Of a stretch of 64,000 nt of DNA, positions 35,084 to 44,043 are shown piece by piece (positions within the stretch are counted from its first letter, which is position 1; the number at the start of each line of letters is the position of its first letter). The notes under the pieces are model-generated. The model saw only the letters and a program-made list of their open reading frames with translations. It did not search any database and was not told the origin of the DNA. The position numbers and the translations under genes were made by a program. This DNA comes from Chryseobacterium aurantiacum (GTDB lineage: Bacteria > Bacteroidota > Bacteroidia > Flavobacteriales > Weeksellaceae), in NCBI RefSeq assembly GCF_003020585.1, contig NZ_PXUE01000001.1:434001-498000 (forward strand), read 5' to 3'.

Positions 35084-36802
35084 ATGAAGAGAATTTACTT
35101 TCTATTGTCTATGTTTCCTGTAGGCTTGGCAGCGCAAAGCTTCAGTGAGATACAGACCGGGATGAATAATTTTTATTTTTCAGCTTCTGATATTGCTGAT
35201 ATCGATAATAATGGCACCCTGGATATTGTAGTCACCGGAGCAATAGATTCTGATGGAGACGGACAGCCCGATGCTACCTATAACGAAGTTTATCAGAATA
35301 ATGGAACAACATTTCAGCCTTACACTGATCTTGGTGGAGATGTGACGCATTTGGGAGACGTGAAATTTATTGACTTTGATAATGACGGGTTAATGGATAT
35401 AGTCTCTACAGGGCTTAGCTATATGGATATTGTGAACTATAAGCATTATAGATTTAAAAATACCGGAGTAGGTTTTGTAAAACAGCAAGAGCTTCCCGGG
35501 AAAATCTATGGTTCTATGGAAGTCTTTGATTTCAACCATGACGGAAAGCAGGATTATGCAATTAATGGAACTCAATTTGCCCATGGTAGCGGGGAGTTTA
35601 ATAATACATTAGATTTTTACCGAAATACAGGAACTGGTTTTGAAGTAACTGAAAACTGGGTTAACGGAACTCAAAACGGAAGCTTTAAGGTAGTAGATTT
35701 AAACAATGATCATCTTTTGGATCTTATTGTAATTGGATCTGATATCAACGGAGATCCTGTATCTAAGGTATATATGAATCAGGGGGGAACTTTGGTTGAT
35801 ACACAATCTCTGGATTCTTTGATATCCGGAAAACTTGAGGTTGCAGATTTCAATGCAGATGGTTTTCAGGATGTTGTAGTGGCGGGTAAAGATCCTAATG
35901 ATGATCCTTATTTTGCCATTTTAATGAATGATGGAACAGGTACATTGGTTACTCAACAAATCAGCCCTGCTGAGATTTCTGACGCATCATTAAGTGTAGG
36001 AGACTTGAATAATGACGGATATTATGATTTTATCATCTCCGGTGATATCAACTATAATGCAGTTGTAAAGACTTATTTATATAATCCGGCCAGCCAGACA
36101 TTTACAGAAGGAACCGCAACAGGTATCTATAAATTGGGAGGTCCGGGAATGGTTCAATTGTTTGATTTTAATAATGATAACCACTTAGATGTTGTATTAG
36201 GCGGGTTTGATTGGTCAGATTCAGGATTGCCATCACTCACAAAAGCTTTTAAAAATAATTCCACAGCTACAAATGCAAAGCCAACAGCTCCCACCAATCT
36301 TAATCTGACAAGAAACGGAAACAGGTTCAATTTTACGTGGAGTGGTGCAACAGATGATAAAACTCCTGTTAATGCCCTGCGCTACGAAATTAAGGTGGGA
36401 TCAACTCAGGGTGCGCATGACATTGCTAAATATGTAGTAACAACACCGTCATGGTTTCTGGATTTAGATCCGTCTGTACAGAATGTATACTGGAGTGTAA
36501 GAACCATTGATGCTTCAAAGGTATATTCAGATATTTCTACCGTAGGTACACTGGCAACTAAAGAAAATAATATCAATACAGAAAAACAACTTGTTATCTA
36601 TCCAAACCCAACCTCTGATAAAGTTTATATTAAAGGTGAAAAGGTTTCTGAAGCTGAAGTGTATTCAATGGATGGACGAAAGCTGAATGTCATTTTAAAT
36701 GGAGACCAATCTATTAATGTCTCTCATTTACCCAAAGGAGTATATCTATTAAAACTGAAAATAAAAAACGAAATAACCACGAAAAAACTTACAATTAAAT
36801 AA
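35084..36802 (+). CDS. FG-GAP/VCBS-repeat protein with T9SS sorting domain
   Basis: From the ATG at 35084 the protein has 572 residues (a TTG at 35054 lies in the promoter box and is rejected). A signal peptide ends near GLAAQ. About seven repeats follow with the calcium-binding D-x-D/N-x-D/N-G pattern, such as DIDNNGTLDIVV, DFDNDGLMDIV, DFNHDGKQDYA and DLNNDGYYDFI, which form a beta propeller. A fibronectin III-like region (about 405-500) and a T9SS type A sorting domain (IYPNPTSDKVYI to the end) follow. It should be secreted or cell-surface attached through the type IX system, perhaps for adhesion or glycan binding. The ligand is unknown. Confidence 0.9.
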   Translation: MKRIYFLLSMFPVGLAAQSFSEIQTGMNNFYFSASDIADIDNNGTLDIVVTGAIDSDGDGQPDATYNEVYQNNGTTFQPYTDLGGDVTHLGDVKFIDFDNDGLMDIVSTGLSYMDIVNYKHYRFKNTGVGFVKQQELPGKIYGSMEVFDFNHDGKQDYAINGTQFAHGSGEFNNTLDFYRNTGTGFEVTENWVNGTQNGSFKVVDLNNDHLLDLIVIGSDINGDPVSKVYMNQGGTLVDTQSLDSLISGKLEVADFNADGFQDVVVAGKDPNDDPYFAILMNDGTGTLVTQQISPAEISDASLSVGDLNNDGYYDFIISGDINYNAVVKTYLYNPASQTFTEGTATGIYKLGGPGMVQLFDFNNDNHLDVVLGGFDWSDSGLPSLTKAFKNNSTATNAKPTAPTNLNLTRNGNRFNFTWSGATDDKTPVNALRYEIKVGSTQGAHDIAKYVVTTPSWFLDLDPSVQNVYWSVRTIDASKVYSDISTVGTLATKENNINTEKQLVIYPNPTSDKVYIKGEKVSEAEVYSMDGRKLNVILNGDQSINVSHLPKGVYLLKLKIKNEITTKKLTIK

Positions 36803-36819
36803 CTGAATCATTCTATCAT

Positions 36820-36856
36820 GAGAAAAGCCAGACGTCCAGCTGGCTTTTCTCTTTTT
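36820..36856 (+). terminator. Terminator of the VCBS-repeat gene
   Basis: GAGAAAAGCCAG (36820-36831) pairs with CTGGCTTTTCTC (36840-36851), then a T run. Confidence 0.85.
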
Positions 36857-36915
36857 ATTTAGTGAATCTTTTGGTATTTTAAAATAAAGAAAGAATTCAA
36901 TCTCTTCTAAAAAAA

Positions 36916-36984
36916 AATCTGCGTTATCTGCAAAATCTGCGAGAACTTATATTTCTATCGCAAATCTGGCGGATAACGCAGATT
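36916..36984. repeat. Imperfect inverted repeat of the ATCTGCG family
   Basis: The left arm AATCTGCGTTATC (36916-36928) is perfectly complementary to GATAACGCAGATT (36972-36984). The similarity continues inward for about 15 more bases with a few mismatches. The arms share the unit pattern seen at 634-663. It lies between convergent genes. Confidence 0.7.
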
Positions 36985-37028
36985 CTTATATTATATGCTG
37001 TAAAGCGAGTATAATTACTATGGTAAGA

Positions 37029-38663
37029 CTATGCTTTCTTCATTTTAGCTTGAAACCATTTAATCAGAAAATAAAACAATAAAAACCCTAAGGCAAAGAT
37101 TGAAAATCTCGAGAGAAGATCTCCCGCTCTTGAGTAAAACGTCATGTTCTCGTAAAGATTTACCTTGGCAAACAGAGTAGTTTGGTCACCATAGAAGGTA
37201 TCCGCCACTATTTCACCCTTTGCATTGATGTGTGCTGAAATTCCGCTGTTGGCAGAACGGGCAATTTCTCTTCGGGTTTCTATGGCTCTCAATTTAGCAT
37301 AGGATAAAAGCTGCTTGTGTCCCTCAGTAACTCCCCACCAGGAGTCATTGGTCATAATTCCTAAAAAGTTAGCTCCTTTTTTAACATAATCGGTTACAAA
37401 TTCACCGTAGATACTTTCATAGCAAATAATAGGAGCAATTTTCCCTTTATTGTAAGGATTGGAAAAAGCAATTCTTTCTTTATCTGTTCCCAAGGAAGCT
37501 ACCGTTCCGCCCAGATTAAGCATTGCATCACCCAGAATAGGTTTAAGAACACTCATATAAGGGAAGATTTCAACACCCGGAACAAGTTTTCCTTTGTGGT
37601 AGGCCAGTACCTTTTGCTGAGGAGCAAGCTGAATAGATGTATTGTAGCTTGTCACCCATACCCCTGGGTTAATTTGATAGGCTTCATTGGGTACTTTTGC
37701 AGGATCAAAATAAAAACGATGTGAAGAAATTCCTGTTGCAAAGACAGAACCCGGATGTTTGGATAAAAAATCCTTGATATTATTTAAAAGTAAACTCTTT
37801 TCAAAAGCTGTTTCAGAAATAGAGCCTCTTCCGGGAAGCGCTGTTTCCGGAGCAATATAGTAATCTATTTTTGTGGTAGAGTTTTTTTCCGCAAGATTAA
37901 GAAGGTCCTGTTCAATGGCTAAACTATCCTTAGAGTATTTTTCTGCGTAAGGATCAAGATCGGGTTGCAGCATCAGTACATTGACCTGTCCTGATGGTTT
38001 TTCATTAAAATTATTGTACTTAATAATTGAAATAATCATCGGAATAGCAATTAAACCTGCTACAATGGATGAGTTTCTAATCAAATCTTTTTTCTTTCTT
38101 CCGGCTTCCCATGTTCTTACAGTATAGAAAATTAAAACATTGATAAGAAGAATCCAGAAGCTTCCTCCGGTTGCTCCTAGAGTATCATACCATTGAATTA
38201 GCTTTGGATAATCTGAAAATACATTACCTAAGTTCAGCCAAGGCCAGGTAAGTTCCCATCCTAAATGGAATTTTTCAAAACTCATCCAGATGGCAATAAA
38301 GAATCCAAGTCCCCAGTACGTTCCCTGTGCATTCTTGTACCAATGATAGCATTGGAAAATAAAGGAATATAAAAGGGAATTAACAAGTACAGGAAATACT
38401 ACCGCCATCAGAGAATTGCTTCCATCCGGGTTTTTAGCACCGTATAGCCATCCTGTGGTAACAATATTCCAGATGATAAAGCAAAGATAAGACAGCCCAA
38501 AGATGATCCAGCCTTTTCTTTTATAATCTGAAAATTTTGAAATTCCATGTTCCATCATCAGAAGGGGAACTAGGGCGAAAAATATAAAAAACGGAACTCC
38601 ATAAGTAGGCCATGAAACCGACAGCAGCATTGCTGAAATAAGTGTAAGTAGAACGTATTTCAT
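37029..38663 (-). CDS. lnt: Apolipoprotein N-acyltransferase
   Basis: This 544-residue inner membrane enzyme adds the third acyl chain to lipoproteins. About seven or eight hydrophobic helices cover the N-terminal 220 residues and one closes the C terminus. The nitrilase-type domain between them keeps the triad: glutamate in APETALPG, lysine in HKGKLVPGVE and cysteine in IICYESIYGE. Length is close to E. coli Lnt (512). Several lipoproteins in this window would be substrates. A TAAATTTG box lies upstream on the minus strand at 38681-38688. Confidence 0.95.
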   Translation of the reverse strand: MKYVLLTLISAMLLSVSWPTYGVPFFIFFALVPLLMMEHGISKFSDYKRKGWIIFGLSYLCFIIWNIVTTGWLYGAKNPDGSNSLMAVVFPVLVNSLLYSFIFQCYHWYKNAQGTYWGLGFFIAIWMSFEKFHLGWELTWPWLNLGNVFSDYPKLIQWYDTLGATGGSFWILLINVLIFYTVRTWEAGRKKKDLIRNSSIVAGLIAIPMIISIIKYNNFNEKPSGQVNVLMLQPDLDPYAEKYSKDSLAIEQDLLNLAEKNSTTKIDYYIAPETALPGRGSISETAFEKSLLLNNIKDFLSKHPGSVFATGISSHRFYFDPAKVPNEAYQINPGVWVTSYNTSIQLAPQQKVLAYHKGKLVPGVEIFPYMSVLKPILGDAMLNLGGTVASLGTDKERIAFSNPYNKGKIAPIICYESIYGEFVTDYVKKGANFLGIMTNDSWWGVTEGHKQLLSYAKLRAIETRREIARSANSGISAHINAKGEIVADTFYGDQTTLFAKVNLYENMTFYSRAGDLLSRFSIFALGFLLFYFLIKWFQAKMKKA

Positions 38664-38680
38664 TAAATTATTTTAACATA

Positions 38681-38688
38681 CAAATTTA
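38681..38688 (-). promoter_or_regulatory. Possible -7 box of lnt
   Basis: The minus strand reads TAAATTTG, matching TAnnTTTG, 17 bp before the lnt start. No TTG partner is clear. Confidence 0.35.
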
Positions 38689-38718
38689 ATGTTTTTGAAA
38701 TGAATATATTAGCACCTG

Positions 38719-39141
38719 ATGTTAAAGAAAATTTATAAAATCATTATTATTCCGTATTCACTGTTTTTGCTCTACCTGATGTTTCTGGGAATGGGCAGGT
38801 TTCAGTATGAAGATAACCTGATCACAGTGGAACCAGTGTTTTCTACCATCAAATTTATTCAGGGTGCAATGTCCTGGAAAGATGTTGTAATGATTGTTGT
38901 TGGAAATATTGTCATGTTTATACCTTTTGGCTTTCTGGGATGGAACTTTCCAAATTTACGAAAGCTGAAAACATTGATTTTTACTTTTGTGTCAGCAATC
39001 GTCATTGTAGAAGCACTCCAATATTTTACAAGAATGGGAATATTTGAGGTAGATGATATCATCCTGAATACCTTTGGAGTGTATTTGGGATGGCGACTTT
39101 GTAGGTTTATTGAGAAAAAATTTAGTTATTTAGTTCTTTAG
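38719..39141 (+). CDS. VanZ-like membrane protein
   Basis: This 140-residue protein has about four hydrophobic helices and the VanZ-like motifs NIVMFIPFGFLGW and VEALQYF(T)RMGIFEVDDIILNTFG. VanZ gives low-level teicoplanin resistance in enterococci, but most homologues have no known function and this gene should not be read as a resistance gene. It is divergent from lnt (55 bp between starts) and its 3' end overlaps the convergent proC gene by 20 bp. Confidence 0.88.
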   Translation: MLKKIYKIIIIPYSLFLLYLMFLGMGRFQYEDNLITVEPVFSTIKFIQGAMSWKDVVMIVVGNIVMFIPFGFLGWNFPNLRKLKTLIFTFVSAIVIVEALQYFTRMGIFEVDDIILNTFGVYLGWRLCRFIEKKFSYLVL

Positions 39142-39925
39142 CCCTCTTTTCGGCATTTAAAATTCCTTGTTTTAAGATTTCCTTAAAGCTGTTTTCTTCA
39201 AATGTTTTTAAAGCAGCTTCCGTAGTTCCCCCTTTTGAGGCAACATCCTTAATAAGCTCTTCCAGGTTTTTTTCAGAGTTATTGATTAAGTGATAGGCGC
39301 CCAGCATGGTTTGCTTTACAAAAAGCTTGGAAAGATTCTCTTCAATTCCCATTTCTACTCCAGCTTTGATCATGGCATCAATAATATAATAAAAATAGGC
39401 GGGTCCACTTCCTGAAAGGGCGGTAACACCATCCAAAAGGTCTTCATTTTCCAGATAAACAGATCTTCCGGTACTATTCAAAAGCCTTTCAATATTGATA
39501 AGCTGACTGAATGAAATGCCATCTGCAGCGGTATAGCCTGTAATTCCCATTCCTAAAAGAGTAGGAGAGTTAGGCATGGCTCTTACCACCAATGGATGTT
39601 GTAATGATTTTTGAATTTTCTCAATATTAATTCCGGCCATGATGGATAGAACCATCTGGTTTTCCTTTAGGGGAAATTGAATATTCTGAGCAACAGTTTG
39701 GAAATCCTGTGGCTTTACAGCAATAATAATAAGGTCTGCATCCAGATCTTTTACTTCTTCAAAGGTGGAAATTTTTGACTTAGGAAATTCTTCAGCTATT
39801 TTGGAAACTTTTGATGAATTTCGAATGATAAGATGAAGATTTTCCGGCTTAATCAGTTCATACTTCAAAAATGATTTTGAAAAGGATAATCCCATGTTTC
39901 CGGCTCCCAAAATAGCTATTTTCAT
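39122..39925 (-). CDS. proC: Pyrroline-5-carboxylate reductase
   Basis: This 267-residue enzyme makes proline from pyrroline-5-carboxylate with NAD(P)H. The Rossmann start IAILGAGNMGLSF binds the cofactor. IIIAVKPQ and MAGINIEKIQ follow, as does VRAMPNSPTLLGMGITG. The C-terminal signature GVTALSGSGPAYFYYIIDAM and later KGGTTEAAL are both present. Length is normal. The last 20 bp overlap the end of the VanZ-like gene on the other strand. Confidence 0.97.
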   Translation of the reverse strand: MKIAILGAGNMGLSFSKSFLKYELIKPENLHLIIRNSSKVSKIAEEFPKSKISTFEEVKDLDADLIIIAVKPQDFQTVAQNIQFPLKENQMVLSIMAGINIEKIQKSLQHPLVVRAMPNSPTLLGMGITGYTAADGISFSQLINIERLLNSTGRSVYLENEDLLDGVTALSGSGPAYFYYIIDAMIKAGVEMGIEENLSKLFVKQTMLGAYHLINNSEKNLEELIKDVASKGGTTEAALKTFEENSFKEILKQGILNAEKRAKELNN

Positions 39926-40022
39926 ATTGTTTGCGTTATTTCTTAACGAAAATAATGTTTTTTATTGTGACAGGAAAGACTGTTCACGTTAAAGCCTGAA
40001 GTTATCACCATATTATTCAACG

Positions 40023-40050
40023 AAAAAGTCCGGTATTGTACCGGACTTTA
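40023..40050 (-). terminator. Terminator of the TonB receptor/cytochrome peroxidase operon
   Basis: AAAGTCCGGTA (40025-40035) and TACCGGACTTT (40039-40049) pair perfectly over 11 bp around TTG; the minus strand then reads a T run. Confidence 0.9.
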
Positions 40051-40073
40051 TTTTTATTGTTTTAAACCATTTC

Positions 40074-41222
40074 TTATTCCACGGGGAATTCCGGTCTTCT
40101 CATTTTATATTTTGTTCCTGAAAGAGCTTCCAGGAAAGAAACCAGGGCTTTTCTTTCTTCTTTCGTTAGCTTTAAAGGCTTCAATAAAGGATCAGTCACA
40201 GGATAAAGAGGGTCTTTTTGCTTGGCTTCAGGAGAAGGATCTATCATGTGCATTCCGCTGTTGTACATATTTACAACTCCTTCAAGCTCATTGAAAAGCC
40301 CGTTATGCATCCATGGCTGGGTAAGCATCAGGTCTCTCAGTTGAGGCGTTTTGAATTTACCTACATCTTCAGCATTCTTGGTGATATTATACAGTCCGAG
40401 ATCTTCATATTTTCTTTTGTAATAGGTTAAACCAATATTATGGAAAGATTCGTCTGTAAGGTACTGGCCACTGTGGCAGTTCATACATCTTGCCTTGGTT
40501 CGGAAAATATGCATACCATAAATTTCCTCGTCAGATAATGCGGTGTATTTTCCTTCTAAAAATTTATCAAAACGACTTGGCTGGCTTTTGATGGTTTTCT
40601 GGAAGTCTGCAATAGCTCTTACAATTCTGTCATAGGTTACCTTTTCATCCCCATAGGCATTTTTGAAAAGCGGCTTATAACCTTTTAATGCCTGAATTTT
40701 TGCAGGTAATGTTTTTACATCCATTGCCATCTCATGATGTGCACCCAAAGGGCCTGCTGCCTGCTCTTCAAGGGTTTTTGCTCTTCCGTCCCAGAAAAAC
40801 AGTTGCCTTTCCGCAATGTTATAAAGTGATATTGTATTTCTGTTTCCTTGGAGGTGATCATTTCCTAAGGCTACATGTCTTCGGTCTGACCAACCCATTT
40901 CAGGGTCATGACAAGAGCTGCATGAGATTTGATTGGACTGGGATAATTTGGGATCAAAAAATAATGTTTTCCCCAAAATAACATTGGGTTTGTCCTGCTC
41001 TGCAAAAAATGAAGAATCAGATTTAATGGGTGAAAACTCATTCCATTTTACACCATAGTCAATATTTGGTTTTGGCCATTCTGATATTGCTTTTTTATAA
41101 CTTTTAACAATATCTTCAATGGTAGGATCCTGAAATCTCAGAAGATCCTGATTTACCTTAGGAGTAAAGCTTAGTAAGATCATTACAGCTCCGCCTAACC
41201 CCCAATAGATTATTTTTTTCAT
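40074..41222 (-). CDS. Di-haem cytochrome-c peroxidase (MauG/CCP family)
   Basis: This 382-residue protein starts with a signal peptide or anchor (MKKIIYWGLGGAVMILLSF). It has two c-type haem sites, CSSCH (101-105) and CMNCH (246-250). Between them lie conserved family segments such as NRNTISLYNIAERQLFFWDGRA and EEQAAGPL. The C-terminal part contains KTPQLRDLMLTQPWMHNG, a typical ending of the family. Members reduce hydrogen peroxide or, like MauG, oxidise a partner protein in the periplasm. It is the last gene of a four-gene operon, 2 bp after the DUF6850 gene, so it probably acts with the receptor and lipoprotein encoded upstream. Confidence 0.92.
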   Translation of the reverse strand: MKKIIYWGLGGAVMILLSFTPKVNQDLLRFQDPTIEDIVKSYKKAISEWPKPNIDYGVKWNEFSPIKSDSSFFAEQDKPNVILGKTLFFDPKLSQSNQISCSSCHDPEMGWSDRRHVALGNDHLQGNRNTISLYNIAERQLFFWDGRAKTLEEQAAGPLGAHHEMAMDVKTLPAKIQALKGYKPLFKNAYGDEKVTYDRIVRAIADFQKTIKSQPSRFDKFLEGKYTALSDEEIYGMHIFRTKARCMNCHSGQYLTDESFHNIGLTYYKRKYEDLGLYNITKNAEDVGKFKTPQLRDLMLTQPWMHNGLFNELEGVVNMYNSGMHMIDPSPEAKQKDPLYPVTDPLLKPLKLTKEERKALVSFLEALSGTKYKMRRPEFPVE

Positions 41223-41224
41223 GT

Positions 41225-42757
41225 CTAAAACGTTATCCCGATACTAGCACCTACAAAATTATTATTTTTTTTCTGAATTTTCTGGGATTGATACTGCGCT
41301 CCTACAAAGAACGCAGGAAGTTTTGGCAGTTTAAAGTCATATCTTACAGAGGCTCCCCATGTGGTCATGTCGCTCGCCTGATAAATATAATCCTGAAGAA
41401 TCCACTCATTTACAGCAGCATTTCCTGAAGTAGTTAAGGCATTAAAATTTTTGCCAACCACTCGTTGTGAGAAATAAGGCTGTACTGTCAGTACCTGATT
41501 GTCTTTGATTTGTTGCTTATAATCAACATTAATTCCGAAATAGCTGTATATGAATTTTTGTCCTGCAGCAGGATAGAGTCTTCTTTCCTTAATTTCTTCA
41601 TATGCGAAAAACGGAGTTGCAGTAATAGAGAAGTTTTCCTGATTGTATTGGTAAAACCCTTTCACTACAGTTGTATAATCTTCCTTACGGTATGATTTTC
41701 TTTTATAAATCTGTTGTAAGCTTGCCGTATTCAGTGAATACCCATATTCATAGCCTGTTTTTACAGAAGAAGAAAAGTTAGCTAAAAGTCCGATTCTGTT
41801 TTTTTCATTGATGCTGAAAAATTTCGCGCCCTCCACTTCAATGGTTTTATTTTCTAAATCGGAAAGATCATAAAATAAGTTGGAAGATGGACTGTTGACA
41901 TAGCTTTTAATATTATTTGATTTCCCCCACACAGCTTGAAGATAAAAATCTCTGCCTTGTTTATTGGCTATTTGTATCCCTCCTTTGTAGGCAAATTCTT
42001 CAAAAGTGGTATTGGGATTGGCACTTCCGTTGAAGAGGTAGTTTGAAAATCCAAAACCTGACATTTGGTATGTAAAAGGTCTTCCTAATAAACTTTGGAA
42101 TGTGATGGAGCTATTTTGGGTATACTTGCTGAATTCACCAAATACGCCTACTTCATATTCTTTGTAAAAAATATAGTTCAAACCTGCTTTTATACGGAGG
42201 TCAGAAGTCGTACTTTTTAGTCGTGGATCCTTCGCACGGAATCCCATCTGTGCAAGATAGCTTACCTGTCCGGCAATGGTCCATCGGTTAAATTTCTGTA
42301 AATATCCTCCGGCAAAATGATAGCGTTCAAGATTTAACTTCCCTCCGGCAGAATCTGCAGTGATGTAGGGAGCTACACGGTCATAATCTAATGATTCGTT
42401 CCATTGCAGCAGTCCGGTTTTTAGATTTTGATAGCTTGCATTTCCCCAAACATAACGGTTGGGTTTTAATTTTTGAAATGACTTTGCTTCAACGGTTAAA
42501 CCCTTATCTCCGTTTCCGAGTTGCTGGCGGTATATTTTTTTATCATTTTTATGATAACCAACACTGAACTCCGAAAATGACGAAGGACTATAACCCGACA
42601 TTGAAGCCGGGTTATAGAAAAAATTATCTTTAAAATTTCTTTCTGTATCGTATTGGTTGTTGATGGTCTTAAAAAGACTGATACTGTCCTGTGCTTTCAC
42701 AGAGAGAAAACACATGCTGACCAATAGCAGGAAGAAAGATGTTTTTGTATTGAACAT
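41225..42757 (-). CDS. Outer membrane beta-barrel protein, DUF6850-like
   Basis: This 510-residue protein has a signal peptide (ending near SVKAQ) and then a long series of amphipathic strands ending in GASIGITF, typical of an outer membrane barrel. I assign it to DUF6850 from its pattern (N-terminal NFKDNFFYNPASMSGYSPSSFSE and the WGNASYQN region) and its place beside a DUF4876 lipoprotein gene. Function is unknown. It lies third in the operon, 26 bp after the DUF4876 gene and 2 bp before the cytochrome peroxidase gene. It might form an exit or entry channel, or a scaffold for the surface complex. Confidence 0.75.
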   Translation of the reverse strand: MFNTKTSFFLLLVSMCFLSVKAQDSISLFKTINNQYDTERNFKDNFFYNPASMSGYSPSSFSEFSVGYHKNDKKIYRQQLGNGDKGLTVEAKSFQKLKPNRYVWGNASYQNLKTGLLQWNESLDYDRVAPYITADSAGGKLNLERYHFAGGYLQKFNRWTIAGQVSYLAQMGFRAKDPRLKSTTSDLRIKAGLNYIFYKEYEVGVFGEFSKYTQNSSITFQSLLGRPFTYQMSGFGFSNYLFNGSANPNTTFEEFAYKGGIQIANKQGRDFYLQAVWGKSNNIKSYVNSPSSNLFYDLSDLENKTIEVEGAKFFSINEKNRIGLLANFSSSVKTGYEYGYSLNTASLQQIYKRKSYRKEDYTTVVKGFYQYNQENFSITATPFFAYEEIKERRLYPAAGQKFIYSYFGINVDYKQQIKDNQVLTVQPYFSQRVVGKNFNALTTSGNAAVNEWILQDYIYQASDMTTWGASVRYDFKLPKLPAFFVGAQYQSQKIQKKNNNFVGASIGITF

Positions 42758-42783
42758 AATGTATTGAAAGTTAAACCGATATT

Positions 42784-44022
42784 TTAATGAACAATACCGT
42801 CTTTTAAACTAGCTTCGGAATCCTTAACGAAGTCATTCGAAGAATTGTTGGTGTCCATGTAAAGATTTTTATTCCCTACCATTTTTCCTGTAATCTTACG
42901 TCTTACAGATTTTCCGAAACGGGTAGGGTCACTATCTACAGATCCTGCAGAAGTCCATCCTGCATCAATGCTAGGAGATGTTAATGTGTGGAAAAACTTG
43001 GTAGGAACACTATTGTTAACCCCATCTATAATCCATGTATTCGGAATTGAATAAACACTTCTTTTGGTAACGGTCCCTGCAGAATTGATATAGCTAAAAT
43101 CGTATTTACGGTTTTGAAGGAATGTATCTTTTGACTCTCCAGCCGGGAAACGTGCTATAACATAGCTTTCAAACCCTCTGTTGTGCATGATAAACATATT
43201 CTTTGCTGTGCTAAAAGCAACATCTACATTAGGAACAGCCGGATTGTCAACCTGTCCTAGGGCAGGAGCTGTTGATGGGAATTCAAAGTCTGCATTATGA
43301 AGATCAAAAGCTGTACTTGTCTGTGCTTTATGGTTAATTGCATTATCTGCTACAACGATAAAATCACCAGGCTGTACAGGGTATATTTTTTTAGTTGGGT
43401 CTGTTTCATGGGTTGGTAAAATCAGAACTCCTTTTACCGGAAAATATTGGTTAACGTCATAAGGAGTAGGGTTGTCATCTTCAGTTGTCATGAATTGAGA
43501 CTGGCCAATGATCAGGTTATCCGCGTATAAAACTTTATCTGTATTATTTACGATTTTAAAATAACGGCTCGAGTTATAGTTTTTACCATCTGGAGTTTTA
43601 ACTCCTGTAAAGAATACTTCCTCAATGATAAAATCCTCATGGAATGTTTTAAAATATAAAGGAACCGTAATATTGGTAGCCATTGTGGTGATATCTGCGA
43701 CTGCTGTACCGGCAGCATCAGTAGTTTTCAACTGAGTGGTAACTACTTTACCGTTCACAATAATCTTATAAGAACCATAAGGGACTTCTATAGAGGTTGC
43801 CGTTACTTTTTGAGTTTTTTTGGTGATAATAGCTCCGGTATTCACTTCTCTAAGTTCAATATCCAGATTTTCGTAAGAATTAATATTCTCGCCAGTAAAA
43901 GATAAAGTTAAGACACCAATTTGTGCAGTCTGTACTCCGAATTCATCATCTGTACATGAGGTAACTGTAAATGCAGCTCCCATCATGGTTACAAAGCTTA
44001 ATAGTAAAACTGTTTTTTTCAT
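42784..44022 (-). CDS. DUF4876-type surface lipoprotein
   Basis: This 412-residue protein begins with a lipoprotein signal peptide whose lipobox is VTSC (C23), followed by acidic residues (TDDEF) that favour export to the cell surface in Bacteroidota. An N-terminal Ig-like part (about 35-125, LTLSFTGENINSYENLDIELRE) is followed by a larger domain with FIIEEVFFTGVKTPDGKNYN and FKIVNNTDKVLYADNL. That arrangement resembles a lamin-tail-like beta sandwich. It follows the TonB-dependent receptor gene by 21 bp. By analogy with SusD or HmuY it may capture the ligand for the receptor, which is inference. Confidence 0.78.
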   Translation of the reverse strand: MKKTVLLLSFVTMMGAAFTVTSCTDDEFGVQTAQIGVLTLSFTGENINSYENLDIELREVNTGAIITKKTQKVTATSIEVPYGSYKIIVNGKVVTTQLKTTDAAGTAVADITTMATNITVPLYFKTFHEDFIIEEVFFTGVKTPDGKNYNSSRYFKIVNNTDKVLYADNLIIGQSQFMTTEDDNPTPYDVNQYFPVKGVLILPTHETDPTKKIYPVQPGDFIVVADNAINHKAQTSTAFDLHNADFEFPSTAPALGQVDNPAVPNVDVAFSTAKNMFIMHNRGFESYVIARFPAGESKDTFLQNRKYDFSYINSAGTVTKRSVYSIPNTWIIDGVNNSVPTKFFHTLTSPSIDAGWTSAGSVDSDPTRFGKSVRRKITGKMVGNKNLYMDTNNSSNDFVKDSEASLKDGIVH

Positions 44023-44043
44023 GCTATTTCCTTTTAGTATATT

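Noticed and set aside
38719..39141. VanZ-like gene as a glycopeptide resistance determinant
   Set aside because: VanZ-like proteins are widespread without resistance, and no other van genes are present.
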